From Typha latifolia (lineage: Eukaryota > Streptophyta > Magnoliopsida > Poales > Typhaceae), in NCBI GenBank assembly GCA_019914945.1, contig CM034108.1:9240280-9304279 (forward strand): DNA of 64,000 nt. Reading direction: 5' to 3'. The position numbers were made by a program, and so were the translations under genes. This document shows, piece after piece, positions 45,341-56,601 of this stretch. Position 1 is the first letter of the stretch; every line of letters starts with the position of its first letter. The notes under the pieces are model-generated. The model made no database searches and was not told the origin of the DNA. It saw only the letters and a list, made by a program, of their open reading frames with translations.

Positions 45341-46082
45341 TGATACGATTCGGACTTCACCGACGTCGTCTCGAGCATGGATTCACTTTAGGAGTGTTTT
45401 TGTTTCATGTTTTAGTGTTTAATTTCCATTAAAATAAATTTTATGTAAGTCGCATTCGAACGCGGGTGGAGTGAGTTCGAACGCGGTCGACGAAAATTGT
45501 GTTTTTAGGGTTAATTTGAGTTGTTGGTTAGCCTATAAAAGGATGTGGTAGGCAACCAAATTGATTATTGATTATTGAGATTGAGTTTTGCCTTGCCTCC
45601 TTCGTCTTCTTCACTCCCGTTCTCTCAATCCCCGCGACGCCGCTTTCTAATCTCCCTCGACTGGCCAATCACCCTAGTCCCTTAGGAGTGGCCCTCTCCT
45701 CCCCCTTCCTACAATCTATCTAGCACTTGCCCTAACCTTTCCATCATCCATAACCCTTCCACCACCACTTTTCCACCGGTGCCACCCCATTAACGCCGGT
45801 CCTCCACCAACCACCATTACCTAGGATCTCGTGCCTCCATCCACGGATCTAAAACAGCATCCCGACGTTCGTCCACTAAACGGATGATATCTCGAGATCC
45901 ACTAAACGGATGATATCAAAATTTCACATCGATCCAACGGCGGCATATTTCGGGATCTTATTTCAAATTTCCGTGCAAGATCGTCCAGATCTCGAGAATT
46001 CGAAGAGATCGACCCTTCACCAAAACGGCGAGATCGTATCAAGCTAGTATCGAGCTCCATAGCCAAAGGCGTGATCGTATCA
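45341..46082 (+). repeat. 5' LTR of element E
   Basis: 742 bp. Collinear with the D LTR except that the array is reduced to two palindromes (about 45448-45492) before the TATA box at 45533-45540, plus a small loss in the leader. Ends GTGATCGTATCA; AGCTGGTATCGAGCC (PBS) follows at 46083. An internal LTR-end/PBS copy lies near 46032-46055. Confidence 0.9.
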
Positions 46083-46123
46083 AGCTGGTATCGAGCCACC
46101 GTTCCTCGAGACAAGCGCTTCCA

Positions 46124-47612
46124 ATGACGACCACCGGATCCATGGCCGCACGGCGAGATGATGAAGAAGAGATTCTCCCAATAGAGTAGGGAGAAACTAT
46201 TGCGGGGACTTCCACCGCGGAACCGCCCGATCTAATCGGAATGCGGAAGAACCTAGCGTTCAAGCCATCTTTGGGGTCTCTTCCAGAGCAGATGGCCATC
46301 AACAATCGATGATGATGGAGATGATGCGGGAACTACGGGCGATAAGGGAAGCAATGGCGAACGGAAAAGCACCATCGACCCCACGACGCGAGTCCACCCC
46401 TTGAACCCACCGCCACTTGGTTCAGCCTTTACAACCACAAGAGCCGCTGCTACCACCACCCTTTGGGCGAGAGGCAAGCAAGGATGGTTACACCAGGTCC
46501 GGTTGCGGGTGAACCCATCCGACGGTGAACCACTATGGAGACCGCCTTGGAGATCAAGATCCGTGGGCGGGTCAATACGATCCGGAACCACGGCAAGTTA
46601 ATCAAAACCAAAGGAGGGATCATCAACCCTTCATGGTGCATCCTCCCCGGTTAGACAAGGACATGATCCGGAACGAGACAATGGCATCCGTGGACAAGTC
46701 GTGCGTCTCGAATTCCCCAAGTTCAAAGGTGGCGACTGATCGATTGGTTGTATAGGGCGGAGCAATTCTTTGCATATCAAGGAACGGTGGAAGAGTACAA
46801 GGTGACGCTTGCGAGCTTCCACCTTGAGGATGCGGCGCTTCATTGGTTTCGAGCAGCCAATGCCACTGAGGCTATCGAAACTTGAGCTGAATTTTGCGCC
46901 GATATCACACGGCGATTTGGAGCATCGGGATATGAAGATTTTGATGCTCTCCTCTCAAAGACGGTGCAAAAGACCACGGTTGGGTCATACCAAGAAGAAT
47001 TTGAGAAGATTAGTAGCCGATGTCATCCACCATGGACGGATCAGCAACTTCGCAACACCTTCATCTCCGGGCTGCGGGGTGACATACAAGCCGATGTGAG
47101 GGCTTTAAGGCCTAGAACCTTAAAGGAGGCCTTCGAAGATGCGGTGCTTATGGAAGACAAACATAGGGCCATGAAGATACACTTGAAACAGAGTTGGACG
47201 AGCCAAGGAAGCCGCAATCAATCTCAACCAACCATAGCGGCGGGAAACATCACCGGAGCACCAAGAGTTGATCTTTGTAGTGATACCTCCTCGAGCACCC
47301 TTGAAGCTATCCCAAGATGGCAAGTACGCACCTAGAGGTCCGGGACGAGCACTCACACCTGCCCAAGTGGAGGAACGAAGGGCCAAAGGTCTATGCTTCC
47401 GTTGTGATAAGAAGTTTGTACCCGGGCATCGCTGCGCTAAACCGATGGGATCGGTGATGCTAATCGATGGATTGGAGGAAGCTGAGGATGAGTTTGCAGC
47501 TGAAGGTGCAGATGTGGTTGGACATCAAGGAGAAGAAGCTGAGGAGCAACACATGGAGGACATGATAGCCGAAATATCCCTCCACGCCTATTCGGGGACA
47601 GCTGCGTCAAAG
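46124..47612 (+). pseudogene. gag and start of protease of element E
   Basis: MTTTGSMAARR at 46124 begins Gag; a stop follows after about 20 codons and several frameshifts come later. The capsid-like core is at 46700-47190, an open piece with QEEFEKISSRC at 46964-47335, and the zinc knuckle-like CFRCDKKFVPGHRC at about 47393. The acidic spacer leads into the protease region, where solo LTR F interrupts after AYSGTAASK. CAAAG at 47608-47612 is the left TSD of F. Confidence 0.85.
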
Positions 47613-48600
47613 TGATACGATCACACCTCGGCTATGGAGCTCGATACCAGCTTGATACGATCACACCTGGGGCTAAAGTTCGATCTTTTCTAATTCTCAG
47701 ATCTGGACTAGATCTTGCACGGAACTTTGAAATAAGATCCCGAAATGTTCCGTCGTCGGATCGACATGAAATTTTGATATGTTGTAGGCCCAGAAAAGAG
47801 CTTTCGAAAAAATCTAGCTGCAGGCGAATCGGATATGGCGATCTCGAGATATCGTCCGATTTGTGGACAAAGGTCAGATGGTCTGTTTTGGATCCGTGGA
47901 TGCAGGCACGTGATCCTAGGTACTGGTAGTTGAAGGTGGACCGGCGTTAATGTGGTGGCACCAGTGAAAAGTGATGGTGGAAGGGTTGTGGTTGATGGAA
48001 AGATTAGGGAAAGTGTTGGATAGATTGGACGAAGGGGAGAAGAGGGCCACCCTAAGGGACTAGGGTGATTAGCCGGACGAGGGAGGTTAGAAGCGGCGTC
48101 GCCGGGGATTGAGAGAACGGGAGCGAAGAAGACGAAGGAGGCAAGGCAAACTCAATTCTCAATAATCAATAATCAATTTGGTTGCCTACCACATCCTTTT
48201 ATAGGCTAACCAACAACTCAAATTAACCCTAAAAACACAATTTTCGTCGACCGCGTTCGAACTCGCCTGACAGCGTCCGAACGCACCGAGTTCGCTCTTC
48301 TGGATTTGCGAACGCGATGCAGGCGTTCGAACGAGCAATCGAATGCACTTGTCGGTATTTGCGAACGCGATGTAGGCGTTCACAGTGCGTTCGAACGCAC
48401 CGCGTTCGAACGCAAAGTACATTCTCTTCACCACGTTCACAACCCCATTCACAAACCGCGTTCGAACTCACTCCACCCGCGTTCGAACGCGACCTACAGA
48501 AAATTTATTTTAATGGAAATTAAACACTAAAACATGAAATAAAAATACTCCTAAGTGAATCTATGCTCGAGACGACGTCGGTGAAGTCCGAATCGTATCA
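47613..48600 (-). mobile_element. Solo LTR F inserted in the E protease region
   Basis: 988 bp in minus orientation, with TGATACGATC at 47613 and CGAATCGTATCA ending at 48600. Flanked by CAAAG on both sides (47608-47612 and 48601-48605). It carries a long palindromic array (48247-48492), a TATA box (minus strand, about 48205-48196) and the internal LTR-end/PBS copy near 47640-47665. The protease reading resumes right after it (KTLWVNGVVKKTT). Confidence 0.94.
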
Positions 48601-48605
48601 CAAAG

Positions 48606-49553
48606 ACCTTGTGGGTGAACGGTGTAGTCAAGAAAACCACAGTGAGAATCTTGATTGACACCGGGTCCACCCATAACTTCATTGACAAGAGGCTCCTTAG
48701 GAAGATTGGGGTCGAGTCGGAACCCATGGAAGGTTTCGATGTGACTATCGGAGATGGCACCACATTGCGAGCAGATTTTATTTGTGGAGGTGTGGAATTG
48801 AAGGTACAAGGCTAAATTTTCACATTGGATCTTTATCCATTGGCCTTGCGAAGTGCTGACATTGTTTTGGGGACTCAATGGCTTCAAAGCTTAGGGCCCG
48901 TAACATTTGATTTCTCAAACCTCACACTGACATTTCGAAGGAACGGACGAAGGGTGTTCTTTGGATGGAAATCAACCGCAGCGGGGGCCAACATTGCAAC
49001 CACTTGTGGGCTTTCCTTGTGTAGGGGACCAAGCTCTACTATTGCAAATGGTTGTCGCTAAACCTAACTTGAGTCATTGGGAGGACCAAATCCGGATCCA
49101 CCAACTGCATCTAACTCGACCTCCCGAGCGCAATCGGATGCACCGGATTTCTATTGCTGAACTGACATTGAGTCAAGTAGTTCGACCACCCAACACCAAG
49201 TGGACTCAATGTAGATGGACCCGAATTCCACCTTGGGTTAGTTGGAGTACAAGTATCCAAGCTCGGCGAGGATGAACCCCTTTGAGGTAGTTATGGTCGC
49301 ACTACCCTATCTTGCGTGCCTACGAAAGACTCGTGGCGACGGATAGGACCGAGCTTGACTTGGAACTTGCTGATCGAGAATCGAGCGGCTGATGCCCTTT
49401 CGCGCCAACCTGACACGAGTGAGCTTGCCTCTTTCTCAGCACCAACATTTCCTATATCTTCATATATGTGGGGAACCAATGCAGAAGATCATACCATGGA
49501 GGAGCTTGAGTCAGAGTTCAAAGATCGCTTCCCAAAATTCAAACCTTGAGGAC
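48606..49553 (+). pseudogene. Protease and rearranged pol tail of element E
   Basis: The retropepsin with intact DTGSTHNF (48654-48680) continues to about 48960. From 49070 to 49370 the translation in mixed frames has integrase-like features (PWVSWSTSIQ, then MNPFEVV near 49273), weakly supported. At about 49375 it jumps to the RNase H end (ENRAADALSRQPD) and then the same chromodomain-like tail as D (TMEELESEFKDRF). RT and nearly all RNase H are missing. The junction between the RQPD spacer and the tail is the same as in D. Confidence 0.75.
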
Positions 49554-49576
49554 AAGGTTGCGGAAGCGTGGTGGAT

Positions 49577-50368
49577 TGATACGATTCAGACTTCACCGAC
49601 GTTGTCTCGAGCATGGATCCACTTTAGGAGTGTTTTTGTTTTATGTTTTAGTGTTTAATTTCCATTAAAATAAATTTTCTGTAAGTCGCGTTCGAACGCG
49701 GGTGGAGTGAGTTCGAACGCGGTCGACGAAAATTATGTTTTTAGAGTTAATTTGAGTTGTTGGTTAGCCTATAAAAGGATGTGGTAGGCAACCAAATTGA
49801 TTATTGATTGTTGAGATTGAGTTTTGCCTTGCCTCCTTCGTTTTCTTCGCTCCTGTTCTCTCAATCCTCGGCGACGCCGCTTCTAATCTCCCTCGACTAG
49901 TCAATCACCCTAGTCCCTTAGGAGTGGCCCTCTCCTCCCCCTTCTTTCAATCTATCCAACACTTGCCCTAACCTTTCCATCATCCATAACCCTTCCACCA
50001 CCACTTTTCCACCGGTGCCACCCCATTAACGCCAGTCCTCCACCAACCACCATTACCTAGGATCTCGTGCCTCCATCCACGGATCTAAAACCAGAGCATC
50101 CCGATGTTCATCCACTAAAAAGATGATATCTCGAGATCCCCAACTCAGATTCTCCTGAAACTTGATTTGTTGGAAATATTTTTTCTAGGGCTACAACATA
50201 TCAAAATTTCCCATCGATCCAACGGCGGAATATTTTGGGATCTTATTTCAAAGTTCCGTGCAAGATCAGTCTAGATTTGAGAATTCGAAGAGATCGACCC
50301 TTCACCAAAACGGCGAGATCGTATCAAGCTAGTATCAGAGCTCCATAGCTAGAGGTGTGATCGTATCA
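49577..50368 (+). repeat. 3' LTR of element E
   Basis: 792 bp. Begins TGATACGATTCAG and ends GTGATCGTATCA. Like the E 5' LTR it has the contracted array (about 49685-49732, two palindromes) and a TATA box at 49769-49776, with an internal LTR-end/PBS copy near 50315-50340. Confidence 0.92.
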
Positions 50369-51236
50369 GCGTTCGAACGCGGGTGGAGTGAGTTCGAATG
50401 CGGTTTGTGAACGGGGTTGTGAACGTGGTGAAGAGAATGTACTGTGCGTTCGAACGCACTGTGAACGCTTGCATCGCGTTCGCAAATACCGACATGTGCG
50501 TTCGATCGCGCGTTCGAATGCCTGCATCGCGCTCGTAAATCCAAAAGAGCGAACTCAGTGTGTTCGAACGCGGTCAGGCGAGTTCGAACGCAATCGATGA
50601 AAATTGTGTTTTTAGGGTTAATTTGAGTTATTGGTTAGCTTATAAAAGGATGTGGTAGGCAACCAAATTGATTATTGATTATTGAGATTGAGTTTTGCAT
50701 TGCCTCCTTCGTCTTCTTTGCTCCCGTTCTCTCAATCCCCGGCGACGCCGCTTCTAACCTCCCTCGTCCGGCTAATCACCCTAGTCCCTTAGGGGTGGCC
50801 CTCTTCTCCCCTTTCGTCCAATCTATCCAACACTTGCCCTAATCTTTCCATCAACCACAACCCTTCCACCATCACTTTTCACCGGTGCCACCACATTAAC
50901 GCCGGTCCACCTTCAACCACCACTACTTAGGATCACGTGCCTCCATCCACGGATCCAAAACAGACCATCTGACCTTTGTCCACAAATCAGACGATATCTC
51001 GAGATCCCCACATCTAATTCGTCTGCAACTAGATTTGTTGGAAAGCTCTTTCTGGGGCTACAACATATCAAAGTTTCACGTCGATCCGACGGCGGCATAA
51101 TTCAGGATCTTATTTCAAAGTTCTGTGCCAAATCTAGTCCAGATCTGAGAATTAGAAGAGATCGACCCTTCACCAAAAAGGCGAGATTGTATCAAGCTGG
51201 TATCAAAGCTCCATAGCCAGAGGTGTGATCGTATCA
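50369..51236 (+). repeat. 3' LTR of element D, second part
   Basis: Resumes with GCGTTCGAACGCGGGTGGAG, exactly where the first part stopped (GCGTT duplicated). It holds the long array (50369-50596), TATAAAAGG at 50641-50649, the leader and U5, the internal LTR-end/PBS copy (51185-51210), and ends GTGATCGTATCA. GCGGG (51237-51241) follows, matching 40724-40728. Confidence 0.93.
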
Positions 51237-51241
51237 GCGGG

Positions 51242-52168
51242 CACTTGAATGCATCCGTGATCCAACAGCGAACTGCCTCGATTTTCTAACTCTGGATGGC
51301 GCTCTAGATCATCCATCACCTCCTGCAACAATCTCAAAATATCTAGGTCAGATATACATGCATACCTCAGCTCATCAAGGAAGGGAAAGGCCAAAGATGA
51401 ATAGGCTGCAAGCTCGGCAGTATCGGGTTGGCACGATAGTGCATCCGCCACTCCATTTTCCATTTCCTTCTTGTATTCGATTTTATAATCATATCCCAAC
51501 AATTTTGTACCCATCGCTATTGTGCCGGAGTTTGTATGCGTTGTCCCATAAAGTATGGAAAGCTCCTTTGATCTGTTCAGATAATTAATCGTCTACCGAT
51601 CAAGTAAGGCCTCCACTTTGTCACTACATGCATAATTATCAATATCTCTCTCTCATAAGTCGATAATTGCTGAGATTTTTATGATAAAGACTTAGTAAGA
51701 AAGGCTATGGGACGTCCTCTTTGCATAAGTACAGCTCCTATGCCAATACCTAATGCATCACATTCCATAATGAACTCTTTGGTGAAGTTCGGTAGCGCTA
51801 GAACAGGTGTCGTCGTCATTGCTGTTTTTAATTTTTCAAAGGCTGAAGTGGCTTCATCCGACCATATAAAAGAGTCCTTCAACAAAGAAGTCAGAGGAGT
51901 AGCGATCTTGCCATATCCGCGATGAAGCGTCGATAATATCCGATCAACCCCAAAAATCCTCTCAATCCAGTGGTAGTAGTAGGAATAGGCCAAGCGGTCA
52001 TACATGCAACCTTTTGAGAATCCACCACTACACTATTCGTTGAAATAATATGGCCTAAATACTCCACTTGTGGTACTCCCCATAGACACTTGGACCTTTT
52101 GATCTTTAATTGGTTTTGCTTCAACAAATTTAGCACGTTCTCCAAATGCCCCCAATGCTCCTGATGAT
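51242..52168 (-). pseudogene. RT thumb, RNase H and integrase start of element G (minus strand)
   Basis: Minus-strand translation gives the end of RT (NVLNLLKQNQLKI, QVEYLGHIIST at 52145-52050), the RT-RNase H connection ([14 protein letters not shown]), RNase H ([18 protein letters not shown] at about 51780) and the spacer ADALSCQPD near 51430. The sequence then goes on into an integrase N-terminal region (CISDLDILRLLQEVMDDLERHPE) that D and E lack. It is cut by D at the GCGGG target. Reading across the restored target into 40723 and below continues the frame for a few codons before a stop. The 5' half of pol is missing beyond 52168. Confidence 0.85.
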
Positions 52169-52299
52169 GTCATGATTATATGTGCACAAGAGTGTACTTA
52201 TGTGTGACGGGTCTTGCTCGACCTATCGCGTGCGTCGCGCGTGCCGTGTGGGCACGTGGGCTTGCATGTGCCTATGTCGGGCGGGGGCATTACAGTGTT
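52169..52299. other. Junction between element G and the Mutator-like gene
   Basis: Contains a GC-rich segment with 'cgcgcgtgccgtgtgggcacgtggg', similar to part of 34460-34490. Probably an LTR scrap; nothing coding is supported. Confidence 0.35.
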
Positions 52300-52875
52300 G
52301 GTAGCATCTTTCGATCTGAAAATGAGAAAGCAGAAGTGCAAGGGGCAAATGAGATATGCACTATTAAATTGGATGAATAAACATGCTCTTGTAGAAGGTG
52401 GCAATTATGTGGGTTTTTTTATATTCATGTTGCTACAGTCATTCTATCTTTTCGTCGAAGAGTGGCTAACTATGTCAATGACTATTTTACTGTTGAAAGA
52501 TATAGGCTAATTTATGCAGAAAAAATAGCAGGATTGCTGAATAAAAAGTATTGGAAAGGACCCACAGATGATTTAATTGTCAATGCTTCTAAGAGAGGTC
52601 GACCTAGGGAAAGACCAAGAAAAAAGAGGATAAGAGGTGTTAATGAGGAGTGGATGCCAAACGAGGTGATGAAGCCAGTTAAAAGTTGTGGACGTTGTGG
52701 TGAGAAAGGCCACAATAAGCAAAGTTGTAAGGAGCCAATAGGACAAATGCAACGACAAGAGCAAGGGCAAGTAGCTAAAAATTTTAGAAATATCAATATT
52801 AGACAGAGTAGAGGGAGAGATACAAGGGTAACTTCAGCTACTAAGTTGGGGTCAAGCAATGAGAACGAGGAGTAA
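52300..52875 (+). pseudogene. C-terminal part of a Mutator-like (MULE) transposase
   Basis: Only the end of a MuDR-type transposase is present. From about 52430 the translation VATVILSFRRRVANYVNDYFTVERY is the stretch after the SWIM zinc finger. It is followed by a basic GRPRERPRKKRIRG linker and a CCHC zinc knuckle CGRCGEKGHNKQSC (52690-52731, C-x2-C-x4-H-x4-C). The frame 52462-52875 is open to its stop. The DDE catalytic core is not in the window, and a frame change separates the upstream piece (52214-52510), so this copy cannot cut DNA. It ends about 1 kb from a convergent GRF zinc-finger pseudogene. The host-derived MUG genes share this architecture, but the missing core argues for a transposon remnant. 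Confidence 0.8.
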
Positions 52876-53329
52876 TTCAGTCACTAGAGCTATACATGAT
52901 TTTGCACGTAGCACCCAATATGTACTATTAAATATCTCTTATTTTAGAGTGCACATGCCTCAATAATTACTTATGTCTCACAAAGTAGGAACTATACTTA
53001 TCTTGTCTCTTTTTTATGCAGGTCATTATTGGGTCCTACACAATATTATTATATTTAGTATTATTGTGGTCTTTATCTTGCTGGATTTTTGAAGTTACTA
53101 TTTACTCATTTTGTAATTTAAACTTGGAGTTACTACTCAGTTATTTTTGTAATTTGAACTTAGAGTTACTATTTAGTTCAGTCACTATGTAATTGTACTA
53201 AAACTTGGTGTTAATATTTTGGATCTTATGGTGTAATTGTATTAGAAGCTTTGTTAATTCAATGGCTTTGTACTAGGTTATAATAGCTTTTAGCATAACA
53301 TGTTGTGTAATTTTTATAGTATCAGAAGC
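52876..53329. other. No gene seen
   Basis: 3' flank of the transposase remnant, A/T-rich. No polyadenylation signal was singled out. Confidence 0.5.
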
Positions 53330-53830
53330 TTGGTTGGTTACAAATTTTATATGTTTAGTTGTAAATGTGGATAATCTATAAATCAAAGTTATTATAAACT
53401 TAGCTCTGTATAGTTGTTATAAAGTTCAAATTTAGTTGTTGTAAAGTTTAATTTAGTTTTGTATGTTTAGATATTGTAAATGTGGATAATCGTAAATCTA
53501 GGTTGGTGTATGTTTAGTTGTTATATATTTAGTAATTATAAACTTAGCTTTGTATAGTTGTTATAAAGTTCAAGTTTAGTTGTTGTAAAGTTTAGTTTAG
53601 TTTTATAAAGTTTAGTTTAGTTTTATAAAGTTCAGTTTAGTTTGGTATGTTTAGTTTTGTATAGTTCAGTTTAGTTTTGTATGTTTAGTTTAGTTTTGAT
53701 TGTAGTTGTTTAGTTCAGATTTTTGTAGGCAACTACTATCAATAGTTAGCTTTACAACAACAACAATTACTATCAATAGTTAGCTTTATAACAACAACTA
53801 TTATCAATTTACAAATTTTATTCAGAACAC
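53330..53830. repeat. TTTAGTT-rich degenerate tandem repeat and a short duplication
   Basis: From about 53330 to 53715 short units such as 'gtttagttttgta' and 'taaagtttagttt' repeat many times. From 53735 to 53825 a 45-bp unit ('actatcaatagttagctttacaacaacaa') occurs twice. Non-coding; lies between the two convergent coding remnants. Confidence 0.75.
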
Positions 53831-53910
53831 AAAAGTTTTCAAATTGATACATAACACAATCATCAGTTGATTTCACCTAGATTGTCATTGATACATCACT
53901 CATCAATTAT

Positions 53911-54264
53911 TTACACTAAGATTGCCGCACATACACTTAATACTATTACACGAAAGCAAATGCACATAAAGAGCCATCCTATCTTCTTCTCTAACATATC
54001 CATCTTCAACTCAATTCTAGTTAGCTAGTATTTTAGATCTATTGGGTGAAAATTGACATCGTCGCACCATGCGAAATAATCACAATGACCATCCTGCATT
54101 GAGACTGTTAATACTTCAATCAAACACTAGTAGAATATCAATTAAATTGCAAATCATACCTTATGTCTAGGGCAAGAGTAAAATCTTATATTTTTGTTCT
54201 AATTCGTATTAGAAACTCGAATTTTGCAAACAACCCGGGCAACTAAAATTTTTGCCCACATCAT
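53911..54264 (-). pseudogene. Small GRF-type zinc-finger protein, two exons, two in-frame stops
   Basis: Minus strand, too broken to show as one open frame. Exon 1 (54264-54160) reads MMWAKILVARVVCKIRV, then NIRFYSCPRHK. GTATG donor at 54159, AG acceptor at 54095-54094. Exon 2 (54093-53911) reads DGHCDYFAWCDD, then a Lys/Glu-rich helix (IELKMDMLEKKIG) and a hydrophobic segment (WLFMCICFRVIVLSVCAAIL) before TAA. The C-x..-FYSCP..-DC-YF-W pattern is the GRF-type zinc finger (nucleic-acid binding) of small plant proteins that end in a coiled coil and a membrane anchor. Phase is kept over the 66-bp intron. Two TAG stops break it (after SNTN in exon 1 and LKY in exon 2). It lies tail to tail with the MULE transposase remnant. 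Confidence 0.75.
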
Positions 54265-55212
54265 TCCAACTCAAATTTGAGCTCAGTGATGATGATATTA
54301 ACCCTCTTAGGAGCTATAGAAAAAAGTAAATTTGAGCTCATTAATTAGCTAATTGCTATGCCATTTCTGAAATCTATACTTTAACATTTCTAATATGATG
54401 TAGGTTCAAGATTTGATTAGTGAAATTATTGTAAAAACTAAAATCCAAGCTATTATTTTCAAAAATCGAAGCTATGCCATTTCCCAAATCTAAAAGTAAA
54501 TCTAAAGAAAATATCAAACCCAAGATAGAGAAGGAGAAGAGAGAGTTGTTAGAAGAGACAATCCTACATTTTCTTGATCGGAAGAATCTACAGGGGTTCT
54601 GCCCTAAAAAAGAGGAAGAGAGAAAAAGTAGAAATAGGGAGGAAGAAGAAGTAGAAGGTTATTTTTATCATTTAAGAAAATTAATTGTAAATTTGATGAA
54701 ATATTCTCATCTCCCCAAACGGTGTTAGTTAAAATCTAACCTATGGTATTTTTTGTAAATATTAATTGAATCATAGGGCTTGATCTGTAAATAGTGAAAA
54801 TATAGGGTGTAAATATAAATTTAGCTAAAAGGTAGGGTGCTATATACAAATTTTCCTATTTAGAAAGTAACCTCGCATTTTCTTAATAAATAAATAAAAT
54901 CTCACTGAGTTAAGAACTTAACAAGCATCTAATAAAATAAAAACTGAACTATTTCTATTTTAAATAATATTTTTTATATTTTCTAATTATCTTTATCAAT
55001 TTTTTTATATTTCTGGATTCTTTAAGTTTAGTTGTTACGATGCTTTAGATGCAATTTTAGAGACTTTCTAGCTCTTTTTTGGTTGAAAATTAGTATTCTA
55101 CTTTGTTTTCAGCTTATTTTATTTAATGATAGATTTTATTATATATCTATCATTATTAGTTGATTGTAGCTTGCTATCTAATTGTTAATAATAAAAAAAG
55201 AGTTTTATTTAG
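54265..55212. other. No gene seen
   Basis: A/T-rich. The 84-codon frame at 54474-54728 is Lys/Glu-rich low complexity and unsupported. 54700-54860 ('tagggtgtaaatataaattt', 'tagggtgctatatacaaatttt') resembles part of 55300-55400, so it is probably another MITE scrap. Confidence 0.45.
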
Positions 55213-56014
55213 GAATAATTACACTTTAACGTTCTCAATTATCACCTTATTCTACATATATCCTTCGAACCTTAATAATAGGGTGTTTTCTACATACATT
55301 TATTAAATTATAAGATTTGAATTATAAATAGTAAAAATATAAGATGTAAATTATAATTTTATTATAAGAGCGGTGCAATATGCAAGTTTTACTTAAAAAT
55401 ATAAAAGTGTTCTAGTTTTGTCAAAAAACTCGACATATTTGCCCTCTGAAAAATTTACAAAAAAACCCTCACATAATAGGCTTTCTATGGTTCAAACCCT
55501 ACCGTATCATTTTTCCTAAAACAAATCCTATCTTTCACCAAAAATATTCAAAAAAGCTCCTGAGTTTACACATTAGCTTAACAAAACAAGAGTATTCTAT
55601 TTTATTTTAAATTAATATTTTAAAAATTACAAAGTTACCCTACTATCTTATTATGTAGAAATAGTTATAAATAAGTCTTAAGGGTAACTTTAGAATTTAA
55701 AAAATATTAATCTAAATAAAACATGTTGTAGAGGTTTTTTTAAACAAAACATATTAAGCTAATATGAGTTTAAATTAACTCAGGGCTTTTCTGATATTTT
55801 GATATCCAACCATACAAAACCCAAAGGCTTTTTTTTTTATAAAAAATTTCTCTTACTATTAAAATATTGTTATACTTTTAAGGGTATTTTTTTTCTCTAT
55901 GGTACGACAGCTGTGAGATATGTCAATAGTTAAGGAGGATTTATATATCACAAAAAAATTTAGAAGAGGTATGTTAAAAATAATGGTAATTTAGGATCTT
56001 AAGTGTAATTATTC
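55213..56014. mobile_element. Non-autonomous DNA element with 14-bp perfect terminal inverted repeats
   Basis: GAATAATTACACTT at 55213-55226 is exactly mirrored at 56001-56014, and the similarity extends imperfectly further inward. The 802-bp interior is A/T-rich and non-coding. No convincing target duplication was found. Confidence 0.7.
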
Positions 56015-56066
56015 ATTTTATTTAAAACGATAAAAAATAAAGAAGGAATAAATTGGGAGAATAACT

Positions 56067-56593
56067 AGGGGTGAAAACGGATCGGATTAACTCCGATCCG
56101 ATCCGACTCAGATTAGATTTAGATAAAAAATTTCTATCCGATTCGGATATGGATAGAATTTTAAAAAAAAATTCGGATACAGATTCGGATACGAGCAGAA
56201 TATATGTTTCGAATTCGGATATGGATATTGAATATTTGTTTACCGGCATATTTTTTTTAAATGATTTACAATTTTAGTTTGCTTATTAAATAGTAAATAT
56301 TAATATTTTCACTAATAATACATTATATATTATTTATAGAGATTAATTTTTCTAATTTTATATATTTGACATATAAAAATTTTATTTGTTGTAAAATTCA
56401 TAATATTTTTGGGTTAATTATATCTAAATAAAATATTATAATTCTTTTTAATTCAATCAATATCCGTTTAAGATCCGATCCTCTATCCGAAAATTATTCA
56501 TATCCGTTTAATTAAGATATAATTTTAAAATTTTTTATTCGTCAAATATCCATATCCGAAATATGGATTGATCGGTGATCCGTTTTCATCCCT
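56067..56593. mobile_element. hAT-type MITE with 8-bp TSD
   Basis: 527 bp. Left end AGGGGTGAAAACGGATCGG and right end, reverse complemented, AGGGATGAAAACGGATCACC form the inverted repeats. Flanks GAATAACT (56059-56066) and GAATAACA (56594-56601) agree at 7 of 8 bases, the target size of hAT elements. The interior is rich in 'atccgatccg' and 'ttcggat' segments that can pair. It ends about 250 bp before the RING1 start codon. Confidence 0.82.
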
Positions 56594-56601
56594 GAATAAC
56601 A

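Larger units (their letters stand above)
45341..50368 (+). mobile_element. Element E inserted in the D 3' LTR
   Basis: Starts TGATACGATTCGG, ends GATCGTATCA, and is flanked by GCGTT (45336-45340 and 50369-50373). It is 5028 bp, of which 993 bp are solo LTR F plus its TSD. It contains LTR, gag, protease, a rearranged pol remainder without RT, the chromodomain-like tail, polypurine tract and LTR. Both LTRs carry only a very short palindromic array, unlike D. Confidence 0.93.
40729..51236 (+). mobile_element. Ty3/Gypsy element D, carrying element E in its 3' LTR
   Basis: Boundaries are set by TGATAAGATTCGG at 40729, GATCGTATCA ending at 51236 and the GCGGG duplication on both sides. Without E (45341-50368 plus a 5-bp TSD) D is about 5.5 kb: 5' LTR 970 bp, PBS, gag-protease-RT-RNase H remnants, a chromodomain-like tail without integrase, polypurine tract, and a 3' LTR of about 979 bp split by E. 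Both D LTRs carry the long palindromic array. Confidence 0.92.

Noticed and set aside
54474..54728. 84-codon Lys/Glu-rich frame
   Set aside because: Low complexity, no homology recognised, no gene context.
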